Below are positions 51,731-61,723 of a stretch of 62,071 bases of DNA, in pieces. The position numbers and the translations under genes were made by a program. Source of the DNA: Nocardia tenerifensis NBRC 101015 (lineage in GTDB: Bacteria > Actinomycetota > Actinomycetes > Mycobacteriales > Mycobacteriaceae); NCBI RefSeq assembly GCF_000308715.1, contig NZ_BAGH01000609.1:1-62071 (forward strand), in the 5' to 3' direction. Below the pieces are notes generated by a model. It was not told the origin of the DNA. It did not search any database and was given only the letters and a program-made list of their open reading frames with translations. Positions within the stretch are counted from its first letter, which is position 1, and each line of letters begins with the position of its first letter.

Positions 51731-52852
51731 ATGTCCGCCCAGCCATTCGAGGTCAGCATCACCGAAGCCGAGATCGCGGACCTGCGCGACCGCCTGCGAC
51801 GGACACGGTGGCCCGAGCGCGAGCCGGTGGACGACTGGTCACAGGGGTTGCCGCTGGCGTATGCGCAAGAGCTGTGCCGCAGCTGGGCCGAGGACTACGA
51901 CTTCGGGTTCGCCGCGCGGTTGAACGCGTTCCCGCAGTACCGCGACACGATCGACGGGCTGGGCATCCACTTCCTGCACGTCCGTTCGCCCGAGCCGGAC
52001 GCGTTCCCGCTCGTGCTCACCCACGGGTGGCCGGGTTCGGTGCTCGAGTTCTTGGAAGTTCTCGGCCCACTGACCGACCCGCGCGCGCACGGCGGTGACC
52101 CGGCAGACGCGTTCCACGTGGTCGCGCCGTCGTTGCCCGGGTACGGCTGGAGTGACAAGCCGTCGACGACCGGGTGGGGCGTCACCCGCACCGCCCGCGC
52201 CTGGGACACGTTGATGGTCTCGCTGGGTTACGAACGCTACGGCGCGCAGGGCGGTGACTGGGGTTCGGCGGTGTCCGCTGCGCTGGGCGAGGTGGCGCCC
52301 GAGCGAGTCGTCGGCGTGCACCTCAACATGGGGTCCGTGGCGGCAGGCACTTTCGACGACCCGACGCCCCCGGAACTGGCGAACCTCGAGGCACAGAAGG
52401 AGTTCCAGCGCACCGGCCGGGGATACTCGGCGATCCAGTCGACCCGGCCGCAGACCCTCGGCTACGGCCTCACCGACTCCCCGGCCGGGCAGGCCGCCTG
52501 GATCGCCGAGAAGTTCTGGGCGTGGACCGACAAAAACGGCCACCCCGAGGACGCCTTGTCGCGGCAGACGATCCTCGACGAGATCTCGGTCTACTGGTTC
52601 ACCGCGTCGGCCACGTCCTCGGCGCGCCTGTACTGGGAGAGCTTCGCCAACTTCCGGGACAAGGTGACCGCGCCGTCCGGGCTGTCGGTCTACCCGCGCG
52701 ACATCACCCGCCCGTCGAGGCGGGAGGCCGAGCTGCGGTTCACCGACCTGCGCTGGTTCGAGGAGATGCCGCACGGTGGTCACTTCGCCGCGCTCGAGCA
52801 GCCGGAGTCGCTGGTCGAGCAGGTGCGCGGATTCTTCCGCCTGTTCCGCTGA
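51731..52852 (+). CDS. Epoxide hydrolase (EHN-type)
   Basis: A 373-residue epoxide hydrolase with the N-terminal EHN domain (ITEAEIADLRDRLRRTRWPE...LNAFPQYRDTIDGLGIHFLH). HGWPGS is the oxyanion motif, Asp176 in GGDWGS is the nucleophile, and the catalytic His is in MPHGGHFAALEQPE. Matches the juvenile-hormone/microsomal-type family common in actinobacteria. The ATG at 51731 follows AAGGAG; the frame to 51662 is not conserved-looking. It stands alone between the SARP gene and a convergent lipoprotein gene. Substrate unknown. Confidence 0.92.
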   Translation: MSAQPFEVSITEAEIADLRDRLRRTRWPEREPVDDWSQGLPLAYAQELCRSWAEDYDFGFAARLNAFPQYRDTIDGLGIHFLHVRSPEPDAFPLVLTHGWPGSVLEFLEVLGPLTDPRAHGGDPADAFHVVAPSLPGYGWSDKPSTTGWGVTRTARAWDTLMVSLGYERYGAQGGDWGSAVSAALGEVAPERVVGVHLNMGSVAAGTFDDPTPPELANLEAQKEFQRTGRGYSAIQSTRPQTLGYGLTDSPAGQAAWIAEKFWAWTDKNGHPEDALSRQTILDEISVYWFTASATSSARLYWESFANFRDKVTAPSGLSVYPRDITRPSRREAELRFTDLRWFEEMPHGGHFAALEQPESLVEQVRGFFRLFR

Positions 52853-52909
52853 CCGTCCGCGCCACGGACTGTGCTCGACCTCGGCCGGACATAGCCACTT
52901 CGCGACCGC

Positions 52910-53593
52910 CTACATCGGTGTGATCGCCCGGACGACGAGCATGCGCTGCGGGCTCGGGCAGATCAGGTTGTCCCAAGGGAGCCACAGCGATTCGGTGTTG
53001 TCGGGCGGGTAGACGCGCAGGGTGTTGGTGCGCAGGGCGGCGCACTCGTTGATCTGCTTGGGATAGGAGATGAACTCGAATTGCGCCGCACCGCCCGGTG
53101 CGAGCGTGACCGGGGCAGGCTGGGGCGCCTGTGGGCCCTGGTCCCGAACGGCGGGCTCGCCTACCGGGTCACCGGCGGGACCGTTGGTCTGCGAGACGCC
53201 CGGAAAGCCTTGCAGGACACAGACTTGCGAGCTGGAGTTGATGAACCTCAGAAACCAGGTTCCGCCCACCGGGCCGCCGACGCCCTTGTCCAGGCGAAGT
53301 TGGGCGGTCACGCATTTCGCGGGCGCGGTGTCGGCGGGAGTCGCCGGATCCGCGACGGCGGTTCTGGTCGCGGGCGCGACCTCGGGGCCTGCGGGGGTCT
53401 GGGGGCCGGCGGGGGACTCGGGGATATTGCCGCCGGGCTGACTCGTGCGCCCCGGTTGAGTGGTTTGCCCGGTTTCTGCAGAAGGCAGCGGAGTTCGGGT
53501 CGCCGGGGTGGTAGTGGTTGCCGTGTCGCAACCGCCGACAGTGATGGCGACGCCCGCCGCGAAGCCGGCGACGACCAATGACTTGATCCGCAT
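52910..53593 (-). CDS. Secreted lipoprotein with DUF4232-like domain
   Basis: A 227-residue lipoprotein. The signal sequence (MRIKSLVVAGFAAGVAI) ends in a lipobox VGGC with Cys22 as lipidation site. A Thr/Pro/Gly-rich linker of about 65 residues leads to a C-terminal domain with TAQLRLDKGVGGPVGGTWF, FINSSSQVCVLQGFPGVS and ICPS, typical of DUF4232, with paired Cys residues. Function of the family is unknown. It is convergent with the epoxide hydrolase and has its own promoter region upstream. Confidence 0.85.
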   Translation of the reverse strand: MRIKSLVVAGFAAGVAITVGGCDTATTTTPATRTPLPSAETGQTTQPGRTSQPGGNIPESPAGPQTPAGPEVAPATRTAVADPATPADTAPAKCVTAQLRLDKGVGGPVGGTWFLRFINSSSQVCVLQGFPGVSQTNGPAGDPVGEPAVRDQGPQAPQPAPVTLAPGGAAQFEFISYPKQINECAALRTNTLRVYPPDNTESLWLPWDNLICPSPQRMLVVRAITPM

Positions 53594-54071
53594 GAGTTCC
53601 CCTCGAGTTCAGTACTGCAACCATTTGGTATGCAAGCTGCACATCGAGGTGTGCCCGTCGCCGTTACGTCACGCGTCGACCAGCATTTCTGTAATCATCT
53701 GCGAACCAACGAAGTTCGCCGTCTTTCCGCCCGCAAACTCCCTGTCCCGGGCACCTCCGGTCAAAGTGTTAACACCAGGTCGCGCGGGCTATGCCCCAGA
53801 AAGTGGGGGCCTTCTGAAGTGAAGTTTCCCGTATCGCTGGACGCGGAATAACCAGGTTCGAGCCGGGTGATGGTCGCTTGCCTCGAACTCGTCGAGTGAT
53901 TGCTGAGTCGGCTTTGGAACGCTGCGCGTTGTACAAAGTGGCGGCCGCAGTCGAGTTCGGTTGAGCGCGAGGAAATTGCGGTCGGCGCCGCGGACGGGGA
54001 GTCGATCAATTCGGTCGTTCCAGCCACGCCGACCGTGCGAAGTGGGCGGTCTCGCGGTGTCGGCGGCCTCG
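53594..54071. other. Intergenic region upstream of the lipoprotein gene
   Basis: Less GC-rich than the surroundings, with no frame showing coding bias. It should contain the promoter of the minus-strand lipoprotein gene and the 3' end of the minus-strand membrane protein gene transcript. I see no clear hairpin or operator. Confidence 0.4.
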
Positions 54072-54461
54072 CTAGGTCGCCAGGATCCAGACCACCAGCA
54101 CCACAAGCGCGAGAAGATAGGCCATGCCGGTGAGGGTCCCGACGCGGTGCACGCGGACGCCCACGGGCGAATTGGCTTTCCGCTCGTCGAGGATCGGAAT
54201 CAGCATGCCGTTGTCGCCGCCGTCGGCCAGGGTCAGTGCGGTGATGAGCAGCAGCACGTCGGCGAATATGAGCAGCGGCCAAGCGGCGTGGGGCGCGGAG
54301 AATCCGGCGAAGACCAACGGCCCGAACAGGATCAAGGGCGCCAGTCCCAGCGAGCCAAGGACGCCGATCAGCAAATACCAGCCCGCCGAGGTCCACCGCG
54401 CCAGAGCGGCGAGGACGACCACGACGAGCTGGATCAGTCCCATGATCATGTCCGGATTCAT
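54072..54461 (-). CDS. Small membrane protein, unknown
   Basis: A 129-residue hydrophobic protein with four likely helices: MGLIQLVVVVLAALARW, WYLLIGVLGSLGLAPLILFG, WPLLIFADVLLLITALTLA and MAYLLALVVLVVWILA. A polar loop (LIPILDERKANSPVG) lies between helices 3 and 4. The frame is open far upstream, but those codons overlap the SnoaL-like gene in another frame, so I start at the ATG at 54461. I do not recognise the family. It follows the SnoaL-like gene by 38 bases on the same strand. Confidence 0.65.
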   Translation of the reverse strand: MNPDMIMGLIQLVVVVLAALARWTSAGWYLLIGVLGSLGLAPLILFGPLVFAGFSAPHAAWPLLIFADVLLLITALTLADGGDNGMLIPILDERKANSPVGVRVHRVGTLTGMAYLLALVVLVVWILAT

Positions 54462-54499
54462 ATCAGCGAGTTCGATCGGTCGCCAGCTGTTCGGGAGAG

Positions 54500-54997
54500 T
54501 CAGCAGTCGGATTCGAAGACAGATGCGTGACGGGTGTTTCCCTCGTGCGTGGGCTGATCTGGTTGGAGATCGGTTGCGGGTGTGCCGCTGGCGAAGTCCA
54601 TCGGCAGGGACACGTGGTCGTGGACGATGACCCAGTCGCGGTCGATCTTGCGGAAGCAGAAGGTGTCCCTGACCCAGATGCCCTCGGTCTGTGTTCCGTC
54701 TTTCAGCGTGCCGCTGACCCGGCCGAAGCCGTACGCGAATGCCACCGATCCGTCCACGGCAACCGTCAGGTCGCGAACCTCGTAGGTCAGGTTTTCGAAG
54801 TCGGCGAACGCCTTGGCAGGTTTGTCCAGCTTGGCCACGGCCCCGACGTGCCGCAGCGGTGCGCCGACATCGAAGGACACGACATCCGAGGCGTACAGCC
54901 GTCGCAAGGCCCCGAGATCTTTGGCGGCCATCGCCTCGGTGAGCGTGTCGATCCGCTGCCGGATCTCGGCTTCGGCTGTTTCTCGTCGCATCGACAT
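54500..54997 (-). CDS. SnoaL/NTF2-like protein
   Basis: A 165-residue protein with a cone-shaped NTF2-like fold. EIRQRIDTLTEAMAAKDLGALRRLYA is the helical start, SFDVGAPLRHVG and SVAFAYGFGRVSGTL, WVRDTFCFRKIDRDWVIVHDH follow the DUF4440/SnoaL pattern of steroid isomerase-like ketosteroid folds. A 30-residue polar tail follows. The ATG at 54997 has AGGAC about eight bases upstream; the longer frame has no conserved features. Such proteins act on small molecules or have no known enzymatic role. Probably an operon with the membrane protein. Confidence 0.8.
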   Translation of the reverse strand: MSMRRETAEAEIRQRIDTLTEAMAAKDLGALRRLYASDVVSFDVGAPLRHVGAVAKLDKPAKAFADFENLTYEVRDLTVAVDGSVAFAYGFGRVSGTLKDGTQTEGIWVRDTFCFRKIDRDWVIVHDHVSLPMDFASGTPATDLQPDQPTHEGNTRHASVFESDC

Positions 54998-55439
54998 TGT
55001 TGCCGGTCCTGTCTGTTCGATGTGGGTGGTGTTCCATGACACCGACGACGTAGCGACCAGGTATGTCAGGCGGCAGTAAAACGACCTGGCGCAAGCTGTT
55101 TCGGTCGGCCCGTAGCCCAGCTGCTCGGCGTTCCGTGATGCCCCCCAGTCGGCCCGGTCGAAAGCCCACCGGTGGCAGCCACCTTGCCGCCCAAGCACTT
55201 CCGCAGCACAGGTGTGACAGGACTGCCGACTTTCAGTCGTTGTCGATTGCTCTGACGCGACCCGGTCGAGCAGAGCCGAGGCCGGCGTGTAGTTGCGCGC
55301 CAGCAACTTCGACGGCGTCGGAACGGGGTTCGCCTTGGGCTTACCTCGGGTAGCTGGTCAGCGTCCTCGGCGGGACGCCGGTGATGGCGGCCGCCGCTGC
55401 GCGGGCGCAGGCATCGCCCCTTCGCGATGATGGCTCGGT
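54998..55439. other. Intergenic region
   Basis: No frame in this stretch has the codon bias of its neighbours. It separates the minus-strand unknown acidic protein gene from the SnoaL-like gene and should contain the latter's promoter. No repeat or hairpin stood out. Confidence 0.4.
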
Positions 55440-56189
55440 TCAGTCGCTGACACCGAGAGTGCCGGTCCACGACGGGGTGTCGAGTCCCGCGCGGCGCGCC
55501 AGTTCGAACATCGCGGCGATGTCCTCGTCGGTCTTCGGTGGAAAGCCCTCGTCCTCGTCGTCGTCCTCGGGGTAGTACTCCTGCTGCAGTCGCGCCATCT
55601 CCGCGGCGAAGGACCGCAGCACGTTCTCGGTGACCGTGCCCCGCTCCGCGGCGTCGACCAATTGGCCACACAGCTCCGAGACGCCCGCGTCCTGCGCGCC
55701 GAACATCAGCTGGTCGGTGATCTTCTCGACCGCGTCGGCGCGCGTCGTCAACGCCGAGATGCCGGCGTCGAGTCCGTCGTCGGCCAGATCGTCCGGGTAG
55801 GGCGCGCGATGCCAGGCGCCCTTCTCGAACCAGTAGACGCAGCCGACCATGTTGGCGTGGATCAGCTCGCGTAGGTAGTTCCGCGGCAGCCAATCCGGCG
55901 CACCGGCCAGCACGTCGATCGACGGCTCGTGCCATTTGACCTCGCTCGACTCGTCCTCTCCGACGAGCAGCGCGCGACCGGCACCGAACCACTTCATCAC
56001 CCACCAGGTGCACCCGCTGTCGTCCCAGTGCAAGCCCCCGTCATCGATCCAATGGCCCGAACGATGCTGAAACGGCTCGACCTCCTTGTCCCGATCGAAA
56101 GTCGCGATGGCGACCCCCGCCCACCGCTTCCACAGCAGCTCCGCATCCGGCAGATCATCCGGACGGCCCGGCTCGTGCAGGTTCCCCAC
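55440..56189 (-). CDS. Hypothetical acidic protein
   Basis: A 249-residue soluble protein. The start is rich in aromatic and acidic residues (HWIDDGGLHWDDSGCTWWVM) and the end has an acidic cluster (YYPEDDDEDEG) before a final helical segment. The GTG at 56189 is preceded by CAGGAGAACAACA, giving an ideal distance; the frame to 56342 has no RBS and different character. I do not recognise the family. It is not linked by overlap to its neighbours. Confidence 0.65.
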   Translation of the reverse strand: MGNLHEPGRPDDLPDAELLWKRWAGVAIATFDRDKEVEPFQHRSGHWIDDGGLHWDDSGCTWWVMKWFGAGRALLVGEDESSEVKWHEPSIDVLAGAPDWLPRNYLRELIHANMVGCVYWFEKGAWHRAPYPDDLADDGLDAGISALTTRADAVEKITDQLMFGAQDAGVSELCGQLVDAAERGTVTENVLRSFAAEMARLQQEYYPEDDDEDEGFPPKTDEDIAAMFELARRAGLDTPSWTGTLGVSD

Positions 56190-56409
56190 TGTTGTTCTCC
56201 TGGCTCGGTTTGCTGCCAGCGTACGGGTGATCACCGACATCAATCCCGAGCTGATGCCGGTGCTCCGCTCCGAGACCAGCACCGCCGCAACCTTTCCGCG
56301 TTCTCGCACACGATGCGGCATGCGAAATCGTGTGCGCGGCATCCAACCTCCTCCTTCGGCGGCCGAGGCTTGTCCTGGCCCGCCGACGGAGGTCGAAATA
56401 GGTTCGCGG

Positions 56410-56739
56410 CTATTGCGCGCTTTTCACGGGCTGGCTTGTGCGGGTTTTGCGGAACCGGTCGACGAGTAATCCGCCTGCACCGAGTGCAACCGCCACGGGC
56501 CATTCGAGCGTTCCCGCGACGGCCAGTGCACCGAGCCCGCCGTAGTAAAGGTAACCGGTGGGCAGGGTGAGATTGACCGGTCCCACGTGGACGTCCGCTC
56601 CTGGACCGGGTAATCCGAGGGACGCGCTGAGAAAGGGATTCTTGTCCGCTGCCGCGGGGGAGAGCTGTGCTGGTTCTTGCTCGGGTGCGGTGATCGCGCG
56701 TTGTTTCGTCGCGGTCGGACGAGATTTCTCCGTGGCCAT
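56410..56739 (-). CDS. Small protein with C-terminal membrane segments
   Basis: A 109-residue protein. The N-terminal half is polar and disordered (KSRPTATKQRAITAPEQEPA); the C-terminal half has GYLYYGGLGALAVAGTLEW and VAVALGAGGLLVDRF as membrane segments, ending in a basic tail. The ATG at 56739 follows AAAGGGA; an upstream ATG at 56766 lacks an RBS. It begins 36 bases after the stop of the P-type ATPase on the same strand, so it is probably an operon partner, possibly a small regulatory subunit. Confidence 0.65.
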   Translation of the reverse strand: MATEKSRPTATKQRAITAPEQEPAQLSPAAADKNPFLSASLGLPGPGADVHVGPVNLTLPTGYLYYGGLGALAVAGTLEWPVAVALGAGGLLVDRFRKTRTSQPVKSAQ

Positions 56740-56774
56740 TGTCGTGTCCCTTTCATCGGTGTTCACTGGATGGA

Positions 56775-59700
56775 TCAGGTAGCCGATGCTGTAAATGCTT
56801 CAGCATCTTGGTCTTTCGGTGGATCCTCGCTTCCGTGGTTCATGTGTTCGGCGAGCCAGGCGGGCGCCAGAACACCCACTGCGGCGGTGCCCGCGACGGC
56901 GGCGACGACCCCTGCCCAGGCGACGGGTCCGAGGGGCGTGCAGCCGAAGAAGTGGCTGATGCCGGGAGTTTGGACGGTGGCGACGAGCACCACGGTGCTG
57001 CCCACGGCGGTGGCGACGACCAGTGGGCTGTGGGCGCGAGTCAGCAGAGTTTGGGCCATTTGGGTGCCGACGAGTGCGGTGAGGCCCATGGTGGTCGAGC
57101 GGCGCCGGGTTCCGGGAGTCGCCTGGCCGATCGTCCAGGCCAGGGTGGCGGCCGCGGCGGTGATGGTGCCGCGGCTGATGATGGTGTGCAGCAGTGACCG
57201 GTCCAGTGACGGGGCAGGCTGGGTCAGCGTCGCGCGTCGATCGGCGATCCGTGTGGCGTCGAAATCGCCTCTCGCGTCGTCTGTTTCGGCAACGGGTTGG
57301 TGCGGGGTCACCGCGACGGCCAAGGCGGGGAACATATCGGTGAGCAGGTTGACCAGCAGGAGCTGGCGGGTGCCGATCGGGGCGCGCCCGCTGATGGCGG
57401 TGCCCGCGATCGTGAACGCGACTTCTCCCGCGTTGCCGCCGAGCAGGATGACCAGTGCGTCGCGGACGCTGTGCCACATATTTCTGCCCTCGACCAGAGC
57501 GTCGAGCAGGCTGGTGAGGTCGTCGTCGGTGAGGACGAGATCGGCGGCCCCGCGTGCCGCGGAAGAACCACGGTTGCTGACTCCGATTCCGACGTCGGCG
57601 GCGCGGATGGCTGCGGCGTCGTTGGCTCCGTCGCCGACCATGGCGGTAACCCGTCCGGCTTGTTGCATGGTGGTGAGGACCTGCACTTTTTGTTCGGGGC
57701 TCACGCGCGCGAAAACCTGTACGGTGGCGGCGAGTTCGGCGCGGGTCTCCTCGTCGCAGTCGGCGAGTTCGGCGCCGGTGGCCACGGGCAGGTCGGCGGG
57801 CAGTCCGAGTTGCCGGGCGATAGCGCGTGCGGTGACGGGATGGTCGCCGGTGATGAGCACGACGTGGCGTCCGGCGGCGGTGAGTTGTTCGAGCAGGGGA
57901 CGCGCGGTGGGGCGAGGGGTGTCGGCGAGGCCGAGGTAGCCGACGAGCCGGAGGTCCTGCGCGGCGGCATCGACGGCAGCGGAGTCCATGTCGGTGTCGA
58001 GCAGGCTCTGGTCGGTGACGCCTTCGGCGACGGCGATCACTCGCAGGCCCTCCTCGGCCAAGGCATGGACGAGGTTCTCCGCGTGCGCCCGTTCTCCGGG
58101 ATCGGTGAAGCGGCAGCGCTGGTGCACGACTTCGGGTGCGCCCTTCAATGCGACCCGCACTGGAGATTCGTTGTCTCCGTGCGGAATTCCGAGAGCAGCG
58201 GCATAGCCGCGGCTGGACTCGAAGGGCACCTCGCCGACGATGTCCCAATCGGATTCCTCGCCGATCCCGGCCGTCCTCGCTGCGGTGAGGATCGCCTCGT
58301 CGGTGGCGTGGGCGTGCGCCTGCTCCGCCTCGGGATGCGGACTGGCGCAGCATGCCACACCCAATACCCGCGCCGCGGCTGTGTCGGAAGGGTTGAGGTA
58401 CGCGTCGCCGGGATGGTGTCCGGCGGGAGCAACGGCGACGACCTTCAACCGGTTCTCGGTCAGGGTTCCGGTCTTGTCGAAGCAGACCGTGTCGACCCGG
58501 CCCAGGGCTTCGAGGGTACGGGGCGTGCGGACCAGCACGCCGAGGCCAGAGAGCCGTCGGGCGGCGGCGAGCTGGGCGAGGGTGGCCACCAGCGGAAGTC
58601 CCTCTGGCACAGCGGCTACGGCGATGGCGACCCCGTCCGCGAGGGCTTGACGCAGTGGATGGCCGCGCAACATCGAGAGCCCGGTGACAGCACCGCCGCC
58701 GGCCAGCGTCAAAGGCAACACCTTGCTCGTGAGTTCCCGCAGCCTGGCGGCGATCCCGGACGCGGCGGCGATATCGGCTACCGTCCAGATCGCGCGGCGC
58801 GCGGCGGTGGCGTTGCCGGTCGCGGTGACGATCGCGCGGGCGCAGCCGGCCACGATCGTCGTCCCCTCGAAAACCATGCTGGCCCGCTCGACCGTGGCCG
58901 CCGCGGGCACCGAGTCCACCTGTTTCTCCACCGGCATCGATTCACCGGTGAGCGAGGATTCGTCGACCTCGAGGTCCTGTACCCGCAGCAGGCGAGCGTC
59001 GGCGGGAACGACATCGGGGGCGCGTAAGTCGATGATGTCGCCGGGGCGCAGTCGCGCGGCGGGCACCAGCACCGTGCGTTCGGTGGTGGCCGCGAGGGTC
59101 AAACGGCGGTGTGCATTGCCGACCACCGGCACGGCGACGCGGCGGGCGAGCTGTTCCTGATCGGCGAATAGTTCCGCCGCGGCGTTGTCGGCGCGTAGCC
59201 GCTGCACCCCACCGACCAGTGCGTTGACCACCATGACCCCACCGACCAGCACCGCGTCGACGCTGCTGCCCAGAATCGCCGACGCGGCCGCACCGATCGC
59301 CAAGACCGGCGTAAGAGGATCGTTCAACTCGGTACGCGCGGCACCGAGTAACCGGCTCACCCCGCGGACCGGGGTCTTGAGTGGAGCCGCGGCCGCGCTG
59401 TCGGACAGGTCATCCAGACGACGCCGCCACGCCGGGTAGACCGGTGGCGCCGCTAAAGGTTGTGTCGCCGACGTCAGTCGGCGGTAGACGATCTCGGGAT
59501 CCAAGGCATGCCACGCGGTCAACGGTTGCGGATCCGGATCCGGCAGGGTCAACACCCGCCGCGCCGCGAGCGCCCCGGAGAGCAGGGCCATCGCCGCCGC
59601 GGCGTGCACCGGGCTGAGCAACCGCCGCAGACCGAACCGGCCGCGCTTGCCGGTCTCTCCGGTCAGTAGCAGCAAGCCTGCCAGGGTGCTGCCGCCCTTG

Positions 59701-61559
59701 GCCATACTCACTCCCGCCGCGCTCGCGCGCCGCGCGGCCGGCAACGCCGACATGATCCGGACGGCCGCGACGAGATCGGTCTCGGTGACGATGTCGGCGG
59801 TCCACGGCGCCGCCGAGTGCGGATCGTCCAGTGCCACACCGACATCCGCGATCGCCAGCGCCGACAAGGTATCGGTCGAGGCGAAGTCCGGATGCAACGC
59901 GGTGATCAGCAGCACCGGACCCCGATCGGTGCGGGCCTCGCGAACCACCTGCAGCAGCGAGGTCCCGGGTCGATGCGTAGCGGCCACCCCCGCGGCCAAG
60001 TCCTCGGTGCCCGCGACGTGGCGCAGCACCACCCGAGCGCCGCTGCGTCGCGCGGTTTCGATGAGCGGCGCGGCGAAGCAATCCAACTCCCAACCGACCG
60101 ACACCGTGCCCACCACCTCGCCGCGTACCCGCAGCTCCGCTTCGGCGAGGCCCTGCGCCGGCGTCGTCGCGGTCGCGGAGTGCGGCAGCCACCGCAGCTG
60201 GGGCTGCTCGCCCGCCTGGGGTTCGGGCCCCGGCTCGCCATGTAGCAGCGCGTCGGCGACTTCGAAGACGCGATCGTCGTCCCATTCGAGCGCTTGTCCC
60301 TTGGCGCGCAGCACCGTTCGCGCGTCACCGCGCAGGGCGGCGCCATCGATCACGATGACCTTGACGCGGTCCAGACGCCGTAGTGCTCCCGGGTCCAAGA
60401 CGAGTTGCCCGTCGCGCGCCAGGCCTCGGCCCAACACGGCGGCGAACATCTCCCGGCCCACATGCGCGGCCTTGGGCACTCCGGCCAAGATCGAGTCGGC
60501 GACATCCTCGAGATTTCCGGACGTGACCAACGCGCCGGCGGCGGCGACCAACGCGCCGTTCGCCGACTGCTCGACATAGTCCTCTACAACTCCGCCCGCC
60601 GCGCCTTTCCCGGTATCGACCGCGGCGTCCACAGCGGCGTCGACCACCACATGCGACACCTCGCCCGCCGCGGCCGCCGCCCAGCTGTGCCGCGGCTTGT
60701 CGCGCGCTGTGGAATTCACCGGCACTATCGGAGCTTGTGGGCGGTCCCGGCGGGCGAGATTCGGTTCCCGAGCCGCCCAGATCCGTCGATTCTCGATCGC
60801 CTCGCTCACCTGCGCCATGCGCTGCGCCAAATCCAGCAGCGGCCCGCTCGGAGCTTGACCGAGCCCATGTGTAGCGGCGCTCACCGCGTTCAAGACGAAA
60901 TCGGTACCCACCCGCCCCAATCGCGCCTCCAACGCCGCGATCACCCTCGGCTGATGATTGAGCACCGCCGCTGCCGCCCGCGCCGTCCGCGGAGCCGCCG
61001 GTAGCCGCCCGAAGCCACCCACAACGGCCGCGCCCACCGCGACCACGTCCAAGGCCGCCGCGGCGACCGGCACCAAGACGGCCAGCCGATCACCCGGGTC
61101 GGCCACCGGGGCATGCCACTGTCGCTGATCCGGCTGTGTCTTCTCCAATCGCGCAGCGACCTTCCCGATCGCGTCGCGCACGTCTTCGATCCGCACCTCA
61201 GCGTCGCGTTCGATCACCAACCGCCCCAACGTGGTCTCCACATGGGCCCCGGTGACACCGGGGATGTTCGACACCGCCGCCACCACCTCATCCGCCACCG
61301 CGGACAGGTGCGAGCCCGGCACAAGCGGTGCCAGATCCACATGCAACCGGCGCCTCGAAACCCACGCGATGCTCGCGTCCCGCTGCACCACCGACCACAC
61401 ACCATCGGCCACAGAGCGCCCCACATCAACCACCGGACTCGCCACATCCCACGCGGTCCCCGCCGCGGCCGCAGTGGTCCTGGCGCCCAGCCGCAAAGCC
61501 ACCGACCCGACACCGGTCACGAGTTGAGCCGCCACCGGGGCAACGTTCACAAGCTGCAT
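56775..61559 (-). CDS. ctpI: Giant cation-transporting P-type ATPase, CtpI-like
   Basis: A protein of about 1594 residues with two parts. The first half of roughly 750 residues starts with a Val/Ala-rich helix and contains an HMA-like repeat (SNIPGVTGAHVETTLGRLVIE) plus a degenerate ATPase-like half. The C-terminal half is a complete P-type ATPase: LTGES actuator, phosphorylation motif DKTGTL (Asp1028), and GDGANDAAAIRAADVGIG hinge with final helices. This double-length form matches mycobacterial CtpI. The transported ion is unknown. The frame is open to 61712, but the segment from MQLVNVAPVAAQLV (ATG 61559) aligns with the family start and follows GGTGG. The small membrane protein is downstream in the same direction. 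Confidence 0.88.
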   Translation of the reverse strand: MQLVNVAPVAAQLVTGVGSVALRLGARTTAAAAGTAWDVASPVVDVGRSVADGVWSVVQRDASIAWVSRRRLHVDLAPLVPGSHLSAVADEVVAAVSNIPGVTGAHVETTLGRLVIERDAEVRIEDVRDAIGKVAARLEKTQPDQRQWHAPVADPGDRLAVLVPVAAAALDVVAVGAAVVGGFGRLPAAPRTARAAAAVLNHQPRVIAALEARLGRVGTDFVLNAVSAATHGLGQAPSGPLLDLAQRMAQVSEAIENRRIWAAREPNLARRDRPQAPIVPVNSTARDKPRHSWAAAAAGEVSHVVVDAAVDAAVDTGKGAAGGVVEDYVEQSANGALVAAAGALVTSGNLEDVADSILAGVPKAAHVGREMFAAVLGRGLARDGQLVLDPGALRRLDRVKVIVIDGAALRGDARTVLRAKGQALEWDDDRVFEVADALLHGEPGPEPQAGEQPQLRWLPHSATATTPAQGLAEAELRVRGEVVGTVSVGWELDCFAAPLIETARRSGARVVLRHVAGTEDLAAGVAATHRPGTSLLQVVREARTDRGPVLLITALHPDFASTDTLSALAIADVGVALDDPHSAAPWTADIVTETDLVAAVRIMSALPAARRASAAGVSMAKGGSTLAGLLLLTGETGKRGRFGLRRLLSPVHAAAAMALLSGALAARRVLTLPDPDPQPLTAWHALDPEIVYRRLTSATQPLAAPPVYPAWRRRLDDLSDSAAAAPLKTPVRGVSRLLGAARTELNDPLTPVLAIGAAASAILGSSVDAVLVGGVMVVNALVGGVQRLRADNAAAELFADQEQLARRVAVPVVGNAHRRLTLAATTERTVLVPAARLRPGDIIDLRAPDVVPADARLLRVQDLEVDESSLTGESMPVEKQVDSVPAAATVERASMVFEGTTIVAGCARAIVTATGNATAARRAIWTVADIAAASGIAARLRELTSKVLPLTLAGGGAVTGLSMLRGHPLRQALADGVAIAVAAVPEGLPLVATLAQLAAARRLSGLGVLVRTPRTLEALGRVDTVCFDKTGTLTENRLKVVAVAPAGHHPGDAYLNPSDTAAARVLGVACCASPHPEAEQAHAHATDEAILTAARTAGIGEESDWDIVGEVPFESSRGYAAALGIPHGDNESPVRVALKGAPEVVHQRCRFTDPGERAHAENLVHALAEEGLRVIAVAEGVTDQSLLDTDMDSAAVDAAAQDLRLVGYLGLADTPRPTARPLLEQLTAAGRHVVLITGDHPVTARAIARQLGLPADLPVATGAELADCDEETRAELAATVQVFARVSPEQKVQVLTTMQQAGRVTAMVGDGANDAAAIRAADVGIGVSNRGSSAARGAADLVLTDDDLTSLLDALVEGRNMWHSVRDALVILLGGNAGEVAFTIAGTAISGRAPIGTRQLLLVNLLTDMFPALAVAVTPHQPVAETDDARGDFDATRIADRRATLTQPAPSLDRSLLHTIISRGTITAAAATLAWTIGQATPGTRRRSTTMGLTALVGTQMAQTLLTRAHSPLVVATAVGSTVVLVATVQTPGISHFFGCTPLGPVAWAGVVAAVAGTAAVGVLAPAWLAEHMNHGSEDPPKDQDAEAFTASAT

Positions 61560-61723
61560 TCGACCACCATTCGCCCAGACGTCCTTGTCCATGACAAACC
61601 CGAAACCGTGCGCGAGCCGACGGACCACAGATGTCAGCCACTGGTCGGACCCGCGCATCGCCCAGCCCGAGCACCCAGGCGCCGTGCTTCGGTCGTATAC
61701 CTCCGCGATCACGCAGCAAACAA

